From Lottia gigantea (Eukaryota; Mollusca; Gastropoda; Lottiidae), in assembly GCF_000327385.1 (NCBI RefSeq), contig NW_008708645.1, positions 1,901,635-1,965,634 of the forward strand: a DNA stretch of 64,000 bases, written 5' to 3'. Positions 32,775 through 45,763 of this stretch are shown here, one piece after another; positions within the stretch are counted from its first letter, which is position 1, and every line of letters begins with the position of its first letter. The translations under genes were made by a program, and so were the position numbers. Under the pieces are notes generated by a model. It saw nothing but the letters and a program-made list of their open reading frames with translations. It did not search any database and was not told where the DNA came from.

Positions 32775-35700
32775 ATGGCTGCGCTCACAAGATGTTATTC
32801 TCTCCCACAAAATGTGAACAAAGTCGCAGATTTCACATTTTACAGGTAATGACATTTATCTATTTCCCTTGAGTCAAACCTGTGACTCTTGAGAAGATTA
32901 ATATGAATATTCTATGTAGCTTGACATTTTGTTTAGGCAAACCTTTACCTGTATTCACGAAGTTCTATTTTTAGCAGTCATAGAGTTTAGGTTCAGGATT
33001 TACATAACTTACAACCTTCGAAAATAATTGCATTCTTCACTGCTTTGATCATCTTGACTTAATACTAATGTTGTAATGTGGAAGAGAAGATGGGTCATTC
33101 AGGCCAGTCAATATCTTGACTTTTGATTTGCATCTTTATGGGAATCTAATAATTTTTTTTTTTCCAAAAATAACCTTTGCTTTGATTTTCAATTTTATTT
33201 TTAAAGGGGCATTATGCAAAATTACCTTTCTCAAAAAAACATCCTGAATTAAATAGGCCTTTATTTAAAATATGCTTTTTACATCTTGATCAAATATAAT
33301 TAGTTAGGGTTAATTAAAAACTTGTTTAGGTGATAGGCCTCATATAGACTGAACATTTTTAGTTGAAATGTTTAGAAACCATACACAGAATAGACTCAAC
33401 ATTTTTAGTTGAAAATTTTAGAAATGGTACACGACATATTTCTGTATAATTAGGTGTTTATTTTGCTTAAATCTGTATATAATATTAGCCTAGTTATAAG
33501 ATACCTACCAAAAAGCTAAACAAACTAAAAAAGTTAATGTAAAACCTTTTAAATAGTTTTTGCGTCATCGTAACAAATGGAAGGTGATTGAACTCAATCT
33601 CTAGATTCAGGCATAAAGTTTTCTTATATGTGAGCAAAAAAATCTTTTGACCTAAAAATAATACAGAATGCCCCTTAAACTTGATAGCAATGACATGACA
33701 TTTAATTTTACTGGATCTGTGAATTACACCTGTTTTCAGGGAAGCAGATTCTATTTTTGGTATATGACTCTTTATCAGACATTATTGTGTTATTTGCTTT
33801 TCTTTTTCATTTAGTTATGTTAAGAAGATTTTACGTCATGATTATGTATTTTTTAGGCTCCAAAATATTCCGAAAACACAAGGGCAATGTCAGTCTTCCA
33901 AACATTTTGTGACATTATCAAGAGTAAAACCAAAGAAATATCAACTGTTTTTTCGAGCACCAGTGAGAAATTTCAGATCGAAGCAGCCTACAATTATATC
34001 AGAGTCTAGAAAACCTGGCCTACTCTCACAGATATTAAAACCATTAGGTTTTACGGTTCTGGTAGGATGATTATTTTATATATCCTAAATCTGGATGACT
34101 ATTATACCGATGTACACTGTCACAGGACTTGCTTGGAAATTGAAGTAATTCTCAAAACCATCTTTGCGCTAGGATGTCTTAGGTTCTTATCTTCTAACAT
34201 TGATTCTTAGGACATCCTATACTACCACTAAGATCGTTTCGAGAATACAGGGCCTGGCTTCTTGAGACTGGCATGATATCAGAGATATTCAAATATTCTG
34301 ACTTAAAAGCCAACTACCTCTTGGATAGACATAAAATTTTAAGTCATTATTTGGTCATTCTAAGAGGTAGCTCATAAATTTAAAACTTGCACAGAAAGAT
34401 ATTCTGACTTTGGACTTGCCTGAAAACTCTCAGACTTGCCTTAAGAGACATCAGAGTTCGCACAGCCTTGAAAAACCCTTGAATTCCGTCCGTTGCCTTG
34501 AAAAACCTTGATTTCAAAAAATGTCTTTGAAAACACCATAAAAAACCCATTTTCTCTTGAAAAGTCCTTGAATTTTGAGTTGAGTCAAATTGTGTATATT
34601 TTTATCATTAACCCCATTGACAAATATTAACTATCTTTATTGATTTCACAGTTAAGATGTAAGGTACATGTGTATTCTGTCAGACTAATATCCTTGAAAA
34701 GTCCCTGAATTTCAAAGCCCAGAGTCCTTGAAAAGTCTTTGAATTTTTGAGGCAAAGTGCTGTATGAACCCCTGGTGAAATATAGGAATTCACTTTAAAC
34801 AGATTTAATACTGGCTTGGAAATACTGTATTTCTAGTATTTTAAGAGTAAAAAAAAAATTACTCATAAAAATAGCTTAATGTCTACATTGAAAACTGTAC
34901 ATTAAGCTTATGTCATTTCTTCAATATTCCAGGTTGGTTCTACAAGTTTTGCATCACTGCTGTTTATTCTTCATGAAAAAACCAGAAATCCAGAATATTA
35001 TTTCAAAACACACAGGGTGAGTCTGATTTCTCATCTGAATTACTGATATGAATTACTATGCTTTATGCTTCATTCAGAATTATATCTAGCTATAGTCAGA
35101 TAGTGCTGGCACAATGTATCTGTGTATCGGAAGGTCATGTAACAATACTTAACGATACCTCTCATTCCATAAAAAGTGTATCACAATTTACTTATTGTAT
35201 CCTGGCCATTGTATCGCGATATGTATCGCCACTTACTTAATAGTTGCCATGTAGGGTCATAGAAAGTTAGAAATGATGTAGACCACGGGCTAGGCCTATT
35301 ATCCCCAATACTAATACAAAATGACAAAACACATCGCTGTTACACTTGCACCTGATAGTGTCAACTAGAGTTAACCAAGGAATCTCTGTTGTTTATAGAT
35401 CCAAATCATTCTGGGGAAAAGATGTTTCGGGCAAAGGGGTGCAACTTGTATCTATAAACATGGTCAATTCAGCCGGCAACCATTGAGACTATAGGCTGGA
35501 GTCTGGAGTCTGGAGTCAAACTACCCTGATTTTTAAATGAAATGAATTTGAGATAAAATCCTGCCATAACAGTGGGATGACATCACTAGAGGTTTATAAG
35601 GTATATGCTGAAAGGAAATTTGGTGAGAAAGGTTACTACTATATTGATATAAGATGAAAGATACGTGATGGGTACTTTGACATTAAATAAATAACTAGAG

Positions 35701-38700
35701 CCTCACTCACAGTAATAATAAAAAAAAACTTACTACACAATATTATCAAAAAAAAGTTTATCAGTGGGAGAATGGATTTTGCCAATTTTGCACATACTCT
35801 CCATTTAAAGGCTATGATTCAACTTTTTGGAAGGTTGATTTTGATCTTGAATATATTAGTTAAATAGTCTTCAGAAGTACTAGAACTACATGGAAATTGT
35901 AAAATCCCTTCAAATATACCTCAAACAACTAGAAATTTCATTCTCTATTTCTGATGCCTTTCTTTTTATGTATATGGCTGAGCCTCAAGAAAAGAATAAT
36001 TTGATTAATAACTGTTTTAATTTTGTATTTCAGGAAGAATATTTACAGTTCCTGAGAGTAGTAATAGGAATTATTGGTATGAATTGCGCTGTGCTTATAT
36101 TATGGAGAGTACCACAACTTCATTCCTTTATGTCCAAATATTTTACTTGTGCCAATGGTAAGTGATACCTTCTTGATAGCGACTGAAATAACAACCTGAT
36201 CTTTCAACCATTGGATTGGTTATATAGACACAGCTTTATGGAACAATAAAATCTGGTAAAAGTTTTTCCTGTGTCTATATATCGTACTCACAATTGCTAA
36301 ATGCCATTCAAAGACTTCATTGGATTGGTTGAGGAGAAACTTGAGTGAAAGATGCACATTTTAATTTGCATTTGAAGAGTTGATTGAAACAGTTCCAGGA
36401 GCTGATTCTGCAAAAGTAAGACTGAAAGATATAAGTTCAGTCCGAGTATTACATTATAATTGTCTTCTTAAATTTTTGGAAAGTCCGATTTGAAAATGGA
36501 AGTAAAATGATAGTAATATGAAAGTATATGACAGAATGTTATAGTAATATGAAAGTAATATGACAGTAATATGATAGTAATATGACAGTATGTTATAGTA
36601 ATATGACAGTATTATGATAGTATATGACATTATGTTACAGTAATATGACAGTAATATGATAGTAATATGAAAGTAATATGATTGTTATATAAAAGTATAT
36701 GATAGTAATGAAAGTATATGATAGTATATGACAGTATGTTATAGTAATATGATAGTATATGACAGTATGTTATAGTAATATGAAAGTAATATGATAGTAT
36801 ATGACAGAATGTTATAGTAATATGAAAGTAATATGATAGTATATGACAGTAATATGACAGTAATATGATAGTAATATGAAAGTATATGATAGTATATGAC
36901 AGTAAGTTATAGTAATATGATAGTAATATGACAGTAATATGATAGTATATGACAGTATGTTATAGTAATATGAAAGTATATGATAGTATATGACAGTAAG
37001 TTATAGTAATATGAAAATAATATGATAGTAATATGATAGTATATAACAGTATGTTATAGTAATATGACAGTAATATGATAGTAATATGAAAGTAATATGA
37101 TTGTTATATAAAAGTATATGATAGTAATATGAAAGTATGTTATAGTAATATGAAAGTAATATGATAGTAATATGATAGTAATATGACAGTAATATGATAG
37201 TAATATGACAGTATGTTATAGTAATATGATAGTAATATGACAGTATGTTATAGTAATATGACAGTAATATGACAGTATGTTATAGTAATATGATAGTAAT
37301 ATGACAGTATGTTATAGTAATATGACAGTAATATGATAGTATATGACAGTATGTTATAGTAATATGATATTAATATGATAGTAATATGACAGTATGTTAT
37401 AGTAATATGATAGTATATGACAGTATGTCATAGTAATATGATAGTATATGATAGTATATGACAGTAATATGATAGTATATGACAGTATGTTATAGTAATA
37501 TGATAGAAATATGAAAGTAATATGATTGTTATATAAAAGTATATGATAGTAATATGAAAGTATATGACAGTATGTTATAGTAATATGATAGTATATGATA
37601 GTATATGACAGTAATATGATAGTAATATGATAGTATATGACAGTATGTTATAGTAATATGATAGAAATATGAAAGTAATATGATTGTTATATAAAAGTAT
37701 ATGATAGTAATATGAAAGTATATGACAGTATGTTATAGTAATATGAAAGTAATATGACAGTATGTTATAGTAATATGAAAGTAATATGATAGTATATGAC
37801 AGTATGTTATAGTAATATGATAGTAATATGACAGTAATATGATAGTAATATGACAGTATGTTATAGTAATATGACAGTAATATGACAGTATGTTATAGTA
37901 ATATGATAGTAATATGATAGTAATATGACAGTATGTTATAGTAATATGACAGTAATATGATAGTATATGACAGTATGTTATAGTAATATGATAGTAATAT
38001 GATAGTAATATGACAGTATGTTATAGTAATATGACAGTAATATGATAGTATATGACAGTATGTTATAGTAATATGATAGTAATATGACAGTAATATGATA
38101 GTATATGACAGTATGTTATAGTAATATGACAGTAATATGATAGTATATGACAGTATGTTATAGTAATATGATAGAAATATGACAGTAATATGATAGTAAT
38201 ATGACAGTAATATGATAGTTATATAAAAGTATATGATAGTAATATGATTATATATGTTTTAGGTCAGCCTGTGATATCTATGTTACTATCATCATTTAGT
38301 CATAGTAATGGTATTCATTTATTAATGAATATGTATGTTTTCTGGACGTTCTCTGGTCCTCTATTTAACACTGTAAGACAGACGGAAGTTTTTTCATGGT
38401 TATACATCAATGGTGGTGAGTATTATTCCTTCAAAAATACCTCAAACTTGGAATTTCTTTTCCTATTTCTATAAATGTCTTTTCTATATATGGCAATGTC
38501 TCAAGAAAAGACAACTTATTTTTTTTATTCTCAAACGCAGATAATTCTGGACACGCATAGATTTGAAGACCCCAATTTCGATTATGAGCTGTGAACACTT
38601 TTATTGATTAGTTTAGCCTAAAAAAAAATCCCGTTTCTGAAACAAAGGTACAATTTGGTCACAAAAGATGGTGCAGATACCTTTGATGAGAGTGACTAAA

Positions 38701-40592
38701 AAGGATGTGTAAATATAATCTTTATTAATTGCTGATATTAAAACATAAAGAAAGCTCTTGGACAGAAACAGTGAGTGAATTTCAATGGAAAAAATAGAAT
38801 TGAAATGTACAGAATGTGTTATATTTTATAGCTATAGTTTCATCATTGACAAGTTTAATGTTAAAGGCAGTTCGATTTTCAGCTATACCCTCAGTAGGAG
38901 CTGTAAGTCAAAATTCTTTTTGTATCACTCTTATTATATTGTTATCATCGCATCTGTTCTTTGGTCAGTCCTCATTTGCTTGTGAATGAGATTGAAAGTA
39001 CAGCTTTTATCTTATCTGGACAAAACATGCTTAGGTTTTATTGTTGATTTTTATAAAAGGGAGGTGGGGGGAAGGGGGATCAAATTTGCAATGAACTGTT
39101 TTTTGAGTGTTTTCCCTTGGCTTATTTAAATTAATGATTTAATTTTTACGAATAAGGTCGTAAGATTGATGAAATCTACAGCTATTGATATATTATCTGC
39201 TCTCGTGGGTGAACGTTACTTCACCTGGCAAGCTATCTTTTTTTCTACTTCAGTCTGGTGCTATATTAACCTGTATTGCCTGTGTTTGTTATGCCTTCCC
39301 TAAGGCAACTCTGGGATTTCCTATAATTAGTGATTTGACTGGTTTTTATTTCACAGCTGAAACTGTAAGTACTCTATAGATATTTATGGTTACTCTTTCA
39401 GGAAGCTATGATTATCCTGGCCTTTCTTCTTGTCCAGGTTAGAAATACTTAGGCAAAATGATGGCAAAAGCTGCAAATAGTATCCAAGAGCCTTTTGAAA
39501 AGTTTCCTTGAAAATCTGGCTTGACCTTGCTGGTGTGGAGCCGTGGTCCTTAATTATTATGATATACTCTATTAATTCTCCATTACATCAAAGCAACATG
39601 GGACCTTTTTATCATAGATACAATGTATATTCCGCAAAAAATCAAATTCCTTTGTATTTAAGTGTTAAAGACTTTTATCGATGCACAAATTGTTAGAATA
39701 TATACGTACATGTGTAAAAGATGGACGGATAATGTTGCTGTGATCATGTACAAGATCTCAAGTTGTGAAGATACCTAAATCAATAAGCGTCTAATTGGCT
39801 GAGCAACTCCATTGCCCAAAATCTTCGTCCCTTATAATTCACTTTTTGCTTAATTTGTTCACAGCACCTATAATTCTTTATCTTGTAGGGTTTAAAAGGA
39901 ATAATTCTGTTAGATGTATGTGGTATTATTTTCCGATGGAATATGTTAGATCATGCAGGACATTTAGGAGGAGTATTGTTTGGTTTGTAAGTATTAGAGG
40001 GGCATGTTCACTATCTAAACAGTCATTTGATTAATTGTACCCTAGTACCTATGCCAATCAGTAATAGTGTTCACAGCTTAAAGTGTTCACCATTCGTTTG
40101 AACAATCATAGCTTAGTTTCAGAAATGGGAATTTTTTAGCTAAGCCAATCAGTAATAGTGTTCACATCTCATCATCGAAATTTGAGCCTTCAAATCTATG
40201 TGTTAAGAATTATCCATGTTTGAAAGTTAGAAAGATGACTTATCTTTTCGTGAGACACTGCCATATAAAGATATATATAGAAATAGAAGAAGAAATTCAA
40301 GACTAAAATCAACCACCCAAAATGGCCAACCATTCCCTTTAATGTTGAAATTTGAGCCTTCTTATCCAATTTACAACAATTACAAAAACTCTTTCCAATC
40401 TTTATATTTTTTGAAACAGACATTGTTATTTTGGCCTTCGAGTGCTAGCAAAGGAACACATTTTGAAGTCCAGAGTGATTTGACTAACTTCCAACTTGTT
40501 TTTTCAGGTGGTATATGCATTACGGAAGACATCAGATAAACAAACTGGTACAGAAATATCATAGATTACAGAGTGGTGGAAAGAAGAAATAA
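32775..40592 (+). CDS. PARL: PARL rhomboid-like intramembrane serine protease, mitochondrial
   Basis: PARL is the rhomboid protease of the inner mitochondrial membrane; it cleaves PINK1, PGAM5 and other proteins in their membrane segments. Nine exons: 32775-32845, 33857-34061, 34933-35016, 36034-36157, 38263-38415, 38832-38902, 39254-39364, 39889-39986, 40508-40592; 1002 nt, 333 aa (human 379). The N-terminus is basic and lacks acidic residues at first (MAALTRCYSLPQNVNKVADF), as for a mitochondrial presequence. The active-site serine is in GASGAI, split by the exon 6/7 junction; the catalytic histidine is in LDHAGHLGGVLFG. The rhomboid loop region is SHSNGIHLLMNMYVFWTFSG. The end is QKYHRLQSGGKKK. 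All joins preserve frame. Intron 4 is filled by a minisatellite that ends next to the exon 5 acceptor. Confidence 0.96.
33201..33678. mobile_element. Family-E TTAA-flanked MITE
   Basis: Ends TTAAAGGGGCATTATGCAAA and CAGAATGCCCCTTAA, about 478 bp, with TTAA at both ends. In PARL intron 1. Relatives at 15757, 48546 and 54534. Confidence 0.7.
36500..38245 (+). repeat. Composite minisatellite in PARL intron 4
   Basis: About 1.75 kb built from short blocks such as AATATGATAGT, AATATGACAGT and ATGTTATAGTA in irregular higher-order order (periods of roughly 11-12 and 30-35 bp). It stops within about 20 bp of the exon 5 acceptor (TATATATGTTTTAG/GTC). A block repeated some 25 times, TATGTTATAG, differs from that acceptor tail (TATGTTTTAG) at one base of ten. 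Confidence 0.9.
38428..38650. mobile_element. Family-A MITE fragment
   Basis: Internal part of the family (CTCAAACTTGGAATTT, AATTCTGGACACGCATAGAT) without clean ends. It lies in PARL intron 5, 12 bp past the exon 5 donor. Another fragment in PARL intron 3 lies at about 35760-36000. Confidence 0.5.
40080..40342. mobile_element. Family-A MITE, left end damaged
   Basis: Right end AATGGCCAACCATTCCCTTT then AATG. Internal blocks (TTTCAGAAATGGGAATTTTT, AATCAGTAATAGTGTTCACA) match the family. PARL intron 8. Confidence 0.6.
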
Positions 40593-41764
40593 AGCAGTCA
40601 TAGTAAGATCTTGAAAGACATTCATTTGGGTGATAGGAAGATGCAATTATATGAAACATGTTCTGACAAGGGCCTGAAGGAGTAGATAACAGCTGCATCT
40701 TCAGCTGCAAATGGTATTGTGGATCAAGTTACAACTGGTATTTCGTTTGACCCTTGAATTCATTTTATCTGACCAGTAATGATCCTGAACTTTCTCAAAT
40801 TGCAAAGTATTCATTTCTAGATAGGACCATTCATGAGATTCATGAGATTTAAGAGCAGAACCCACTCTCTCATCTGTAAAGTTGAGTTAAAATGAATGAA
40901 TCTCTCAACATTTGAAGTACCAGAGCATACGAAATAGAAATATTGTGTCCAAATTACAGTGACAGTCCAATTAGCTAGAAGATTGTGACACTATTACCAT
41001 GAGTAACTAATGATAGGAATATGACACTGAACAAAAGTTGGGTATTGTTTGCACAGTAACTTCGGTAGTCAGGTATTAAAAAGACTGCCGATATTATCAA
41101 TCCCCTCTGGTACGACCCATGATCACTCTTATCAACTTGGTACTAGAATGCTGCAGAGACGTTGACAGACTTAAATTTCGGAGAGGCAAGTGACATAGCT
41201 GGAGGGGGTACGGTGTTTGGTTGCAGTAGTGGAATTGGTCTGTTGTCAGAAGTTATTCAAAGGGAATTGGCTACTGGACTGGAATGCTACTTTTTAGCCT
41301 CGTATGTTAATCGGAGATCGCCATGTTGGAAAAAATAGTTCCATCTGGGCCTATTTCCGTTCATATGACGCAATGTCTATTTTTAGTAAATGAAATATGT
41401 CAGAGCTACAATAACAAAGTATGTCATCTAGTTTGTGATCTATATTTATTAATTGGTTACTGAATACTTTTATATATACCGTAATTAAACAACCAATGAT
41501 TTTTCATAGAATATTGTTATTTGAGAAAAAAAAATTGAAAAGAAAACTATTTTGTCTTGCGAATTTTCTTTGACCACGTCCAAATCACTACGCTAATCTA
41601 GCCAATCCAAATCAATCTTCAGACAAAGTTGCCTGCCCTTACATGTCAATAAGTCAGCCTTTAATGGCCGAGTCAATGTTTTACTGTCTGAAACTAATGA
41701 ACATCGGTGAAGGTTGGGCCAAATGTCCCCATGGTGTTACTGCTAGGCCCCTACCCCAGGAGAT

Positions 41765-41912
41765 ACTTGTACAAAAGAGTATGTCCGTAGTTCCTGCAAT
41801 TCAACAGAAAATATGCTTTATCACATAAGGATGTCTGATTGAAAATTGGAATGATGCAAATTGTTCCCGATTCACATAAAATAAAATTAAAAATCCTTTT
41901 ACAACCCATTAA
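41765..41912. mobile_element. Family-B MITE fragment
   Basis: Right half of the family (GTAGTTCCTGCAATTCAACA, TGATTGAAAATTGGAATGAT, CCTTTTACAACCCATTAA). Confidence 0.55.
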
Positions 41913-42947
41913 GTATCAGTTTTATGTAGTGATTTAAACCTGAAATCTGAAGGGAAACTGGGATTATCAACTGGCGGCGCGCTATGAGCGCATGCAAAAT
42001 GGCGCTCGATGGAATGCAAAAAAAGATTTTTCGCCACATTAGTACTCGTGTACGGAGAGTGGAGGAAATAAAGAATTGCGACTTCTTGATTCAGCGCGTA
42101 CCAACTACAACAAGTAGCCTACTTTTCACGGTCAACATCGTATGAGCATGAGCATAGCAACGAGCATGTGGCATCACATTTATTAATACGGTCTGGAAGC
42201 GCGGGAACGATCCATTTTCCTTACTGATGTCTGTCCTATGTAAGATTAGTAACAGATTCAATATATATACAACAACAACAAAAAATACAACACATTATTG
42301 TTCTAAGTAACCTTTTAGTAGGGAGTGTGCGTGCAAGGGCTCCGCTAAGGTCCGTTTCGCTTTTGTACAAACAATGAAAGTGGTTTATTTACTTGACAAA
42401 CCTTGGGCTACACCATAAATCAATGTAAATTGAACACAAATTTAAAGACAAATTTTGTGTATATTTGTAAGAGTTACTAAAGAGTTTGCTTAATGTATCA
42501 GTCATTTTATTTAATTCAAAACCTCTTTCATGTTTTTGTTTGAAAAGATACTGTTGTTTAAGATTTAATTTTTATACATCGACGTGGAAACGTTTCTGAT
42601 TTATTGCAATGAACTTATTCAATTATTGAATTTCAAAAAAGGAAAAAATTTGCTGTGTGGGTGTATGTTTATCTAGCTATCTTGTATATTTTATATTTGA
42701 CGGACCAAAAATGAAAATCTAGAATCTGAGTCGACCCCAACCCTAATACTCTTTTCTTTCGACATTACTGCACACCAATTTTGGCCTCGTTAAAATGTTA
42801 CACATTCAGACAACCCTCATCCCACCCCCTGTGTACCTCCCTTATTTTAGGAATAGTAATAAGACCATGCACGAACAATTACTTTTGAACTGCTAAAACA
42901 AGGTGTGATATCAGGTGCCTATAAGAAGAAATCGAATGTGTTTATGA

Positions 42948-43259
42948 AAATGAAAATGCCAATACTTATTTGAATAGAAAGTAGAAGTAAAAAAAAAATA
43001 CCAGTTTGTCTCACATGTCCATTAATTAATTATTAACTAAATTAGAAGAGAATTACCAGCAGAATTCGAAGGAGTGACCGATCAAGAAAAGTCAAAATGT
43101 CTTTTTTTTGTTTATCCAGACTGTACACACATGAACATTTATGATTGGTTAAAGCTCTTAATTATTTGCTAAAAGAACTCGTGATTATTCATTAGAAACA
43201 CAAATTAATCAAATAGTTTGCTTAATTTGACACTGAAAAATAAGGAAACCCATCATTAA
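42948..43259. mobile_element. Family-F MITE, left end lost
   Basis: Collinear with 7430-7803 (ACCAGTTTGTCTCACATGTC, AGGAAACCCATCATTAA). The left terminal repeat is missing. Confidence 0.65.
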
Positions 43260-43371
43260 GTAAATGTAGACGGACGGTAACTAGGTAGATAAAAAAAACT
43301 TTAAAATTATATTTTTTTTTTTATTTTTTTAAGATCTATCAGATCATCAATTCATGTTGCAAACGTCTGCT

Positions 43372-45763
43372 TCAACCAACATGGGTGTCGATTGGGTTTA
43401 CTGGGATTAATGTTACTTGACCCCATTGAGTTAAAAATTCATTCAGATCGACATTGCTGTTTCCTGAAATATAGATTAGTGTTGTTAAATGGAATGGAAA
43501 TCGGAATTTCTATTCTTACCCTTGATCGTATACGTATTTTTGTTTAGATAAACAAACCTTTGTTAATATATAACTGGCTAATTTAAAGGTCATTTTCGTG
43601 GGTTAAGTTTGATCTTAAATAATTTCTTCTTCAGAAGGACCATCTTCACAATGTCAAGTTATTACAAATGACAAATGCAAATTCTAGATACACATGGATT
43701 TGAAAGTTCAAATTTGGACAATTAACTGTTAACAATATTACTGATTGGCTTAGCTAATAAATGACTGCTTCTGAGACTAAAGTATGATTGGTCAAACGGA
43801 TGGGATACTACGTCTTAGAATAAACATAAATTTAAAAGTTTTAAACTTGGCCAAAAAGAGCATATATTCATCAGTAGATATACCTGGTGTCATAAATAAC
43901 ATAACAGGATCCTTATATAATCCGATAAATCCAAAAAACTTAATAAAAATACAATTAACTATGACTTTCTATGACGTAGTATCACTTTAAGCATGGGATC
44001 TAAGCTTGGTATTTTGATTGGTATTGCTCCAGCCTGACATATCGTTAGAATCGTGACTGAAGCCCACACTATTGACTGGTTTCAAAGATACATACCGTTA
44101 ACATCAAAGAAAGTGAAGATGGCATCTATATCATTGGCGGCAATAACTCCATCATGGGTTTGATCTGCTCGTGCAAATAAGGCATCAGCTTCTTTAATAT
44201 TACCCAGGGAGAATTTATTCACCCAATCATTCTGGAATTCAGCTTTAGACACTTGTTTATCCCCTGAAAAAAAAACACACGAAATTTGACCGAAATTGTT
44301 AACTTTAATCTTGATGGTTTATACACATGGCCAATATTAAGTTTGCGTTGGCAATTTTTTACTCCATTCTGTTTTAGGTTTTAAGTGGCAGGTGCGAAAA
44401 TCACATGAAACCTTGTTGGTTGTACAATATCCAGGGACAGGGTTAGAAAAAAAAATCATAAAGTGTGACATGTGTAATAATTTCTCCTTCCCCCTACACC
44501 ATCGTTGTCAATTGACCCTTTCTGCTATCCTTTTCAAACATAATGTGAGGAAGTTATATTATACATGGAAAATGTTAACGTAGTAAAATTTCTAGTCAAG
44601 AACGAGGGCGGTAGTTTGATCTTGGCGAGACGTATTGTCAGCAAAACGCAGTTGATTTTGCTGAGATATCGTACTGACAGTTCAGTGTGTTTGATATTAG
44701 CGAGACCGTACAACGCGTTTGATCCTGGTGAGACAGTACAATGTGTTTGATTTTGGTGAAATATCGATTGGAAGTACAATGTGTTTGATTTTGGTGAAAC
44801 GTCGTATTGACAGTACAACGCGTTTGATTTTGGTACAACTTCGTATTTACAGTATTACAACGCGTTTGATCTCGGTGAGACGCCTATGGACATTACAGCG
44901 CGTTTGATCTTGACTTTGTACGACGTCGCATTGGCAACAACAACGCGTTTGATCTTTGTTTTGTACGACGTCGTATTGGCAATAACAGCGCGTTTGATCT
45001 TGGTTTTGTACGACGTCGTATTGACAGTACAATGCAGTTAATCTTTTTGAAACGTCGTATTGACAGTATCTTGTTTGATTTTGTTAACACGACTTTTAAA
45101 ACTGACAAATGGGCGAGAAATATGTGTTCATAGCCATTTTACGACCGAAACTTGTTTTGGCACGGGGTTATTTTTCTATAATACGGCTGTCATTAGTGAG
45201 AAATAATATGGGTACTCACCATCTACGTCAAATAACAAGAAGATAGAATCGAGTTCTTTCCTATCTAAAAGATCATTCTTATCTATATCCACTTTATCAA
45301 ATAACTGAGCCGCTTTCAGTGGTTCAGAATTACACCAGACCAATGGCAACAAGCTGTAGTGAACATTATAGTGGCGTTTTTTTTTTGGACATTTTTTTGG
45401 AGCGAATATTAAGCCCTCTAAATTCATCCCAGGCCACCTGAAATCTGTTGGCTTCTCTGGGGGACTCTGGCAGCTCCCAGACACCAAGCTTCAAACTAGT
45501 TTAGCCTTTCGGGCCTCGTCTCTCATTTTTGCCGCCTGTAAGGCATTTTATAGATGCGCTCTGGATTGACATCATATCATAGATATAACATTATTTTAAA
45601 CGGTGGATTGAACTTTTTTTTATGTTTTCGCTGTGACAAATTTCTAATTCATCACTGCAGTGTGAGCTTATGTTATCTTGCTTGCCAATGTCAGGTCATC
45701 TTTATATGATAGAGCAAAGAAAAATAATAATACAAACCAAACTAATACAACGATAACTTTCAT
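43372..45763 (-). CDS. Small secreted four-EF-hand calcium-binding protein
   Basis: Four coding exons: 45763-45738, 45353-45220, 44263-44096, 43463-43372; 420 nt, 139 aa. The joined N-terminus MKVIVVLVCLLPLVWCNS is a plausible signal peptide. EF-hand loops: DIDKNDLLDRKE (canonical), DVDGDKQVSKAE (canonical, split by an intron), DQTHDGVIAAND (lacks the usual glycine at 6-plus-hydrophobic pattern only partly; ends in D, weak) and DVNGNSNVDLNE (canonical, split by an intron). Role: calcium binding in the secretory path or outside the cell; the exact family is not recognised. A polypyrimidine tract and TTTCAG just before ATAAAATG suggest an intron in the 5' UTR. The exon 1 donor is GTTTGT, which is weak, so exon 1 is the least certain part. 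A candidate AATAAA lies at 43320-43325. Confidence 0.82.
43796..43990. mobile_element. Family-D MITE joined to a family-A fragment
   Basis: Right end GACGTAGTATCACTTTAA and left GGATACTACGTCTTAGAATA match the family at 48907-49264. The stretch just before (about 43672-43800) is the right half of a family-A element. It lies inside intron 3 of the EF-hand gene. Confidence 0.6.
44600..45085. repeat. Degenerate 43-47 bp tandem array in intron 2 of the EF-hand gene
   Basis: About eleven diverged units around GCGTTTGATCTTGGTTTTGT plus ACGACGTCGTATTGACAGTA. GC and CpG content are higher than in flanking DNA. It ends about 135 bp from the exon 2 donor and shows no copy of a splice site, unlike other intronic arrays here. 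Confidence 0.85.

Larger units (their letters stand above)
40593..43371. other. Intergenic region between PARL and the EF-hand gene
   Basis: PARL 3' UTR presumably occupies the first part. MITE pieces lie at 41765-41912 (family B) and 42948-43259 (family F). A stretch near 41970-42060 is locally GC-rich (TGGCGGCGCGCTATGAGCGC) but shows no gene. No coding region supported. Confidence 0.55.

Noticed and set aside
44600-45085. Another splice-site-derived array
   Set aside because: It lies about 135 bp from the nearest exon and its unit has no match to either flanking splice site.
45354-45487. An N-terminal extension of the EF-hand protein from a methionine at 45487
   Set aside because: The stretch is low in family-like features and has a lysine-rich run; the CTACAG acceptor at 45354 joined to 45763-45738 gives a clean signal peptide instead.
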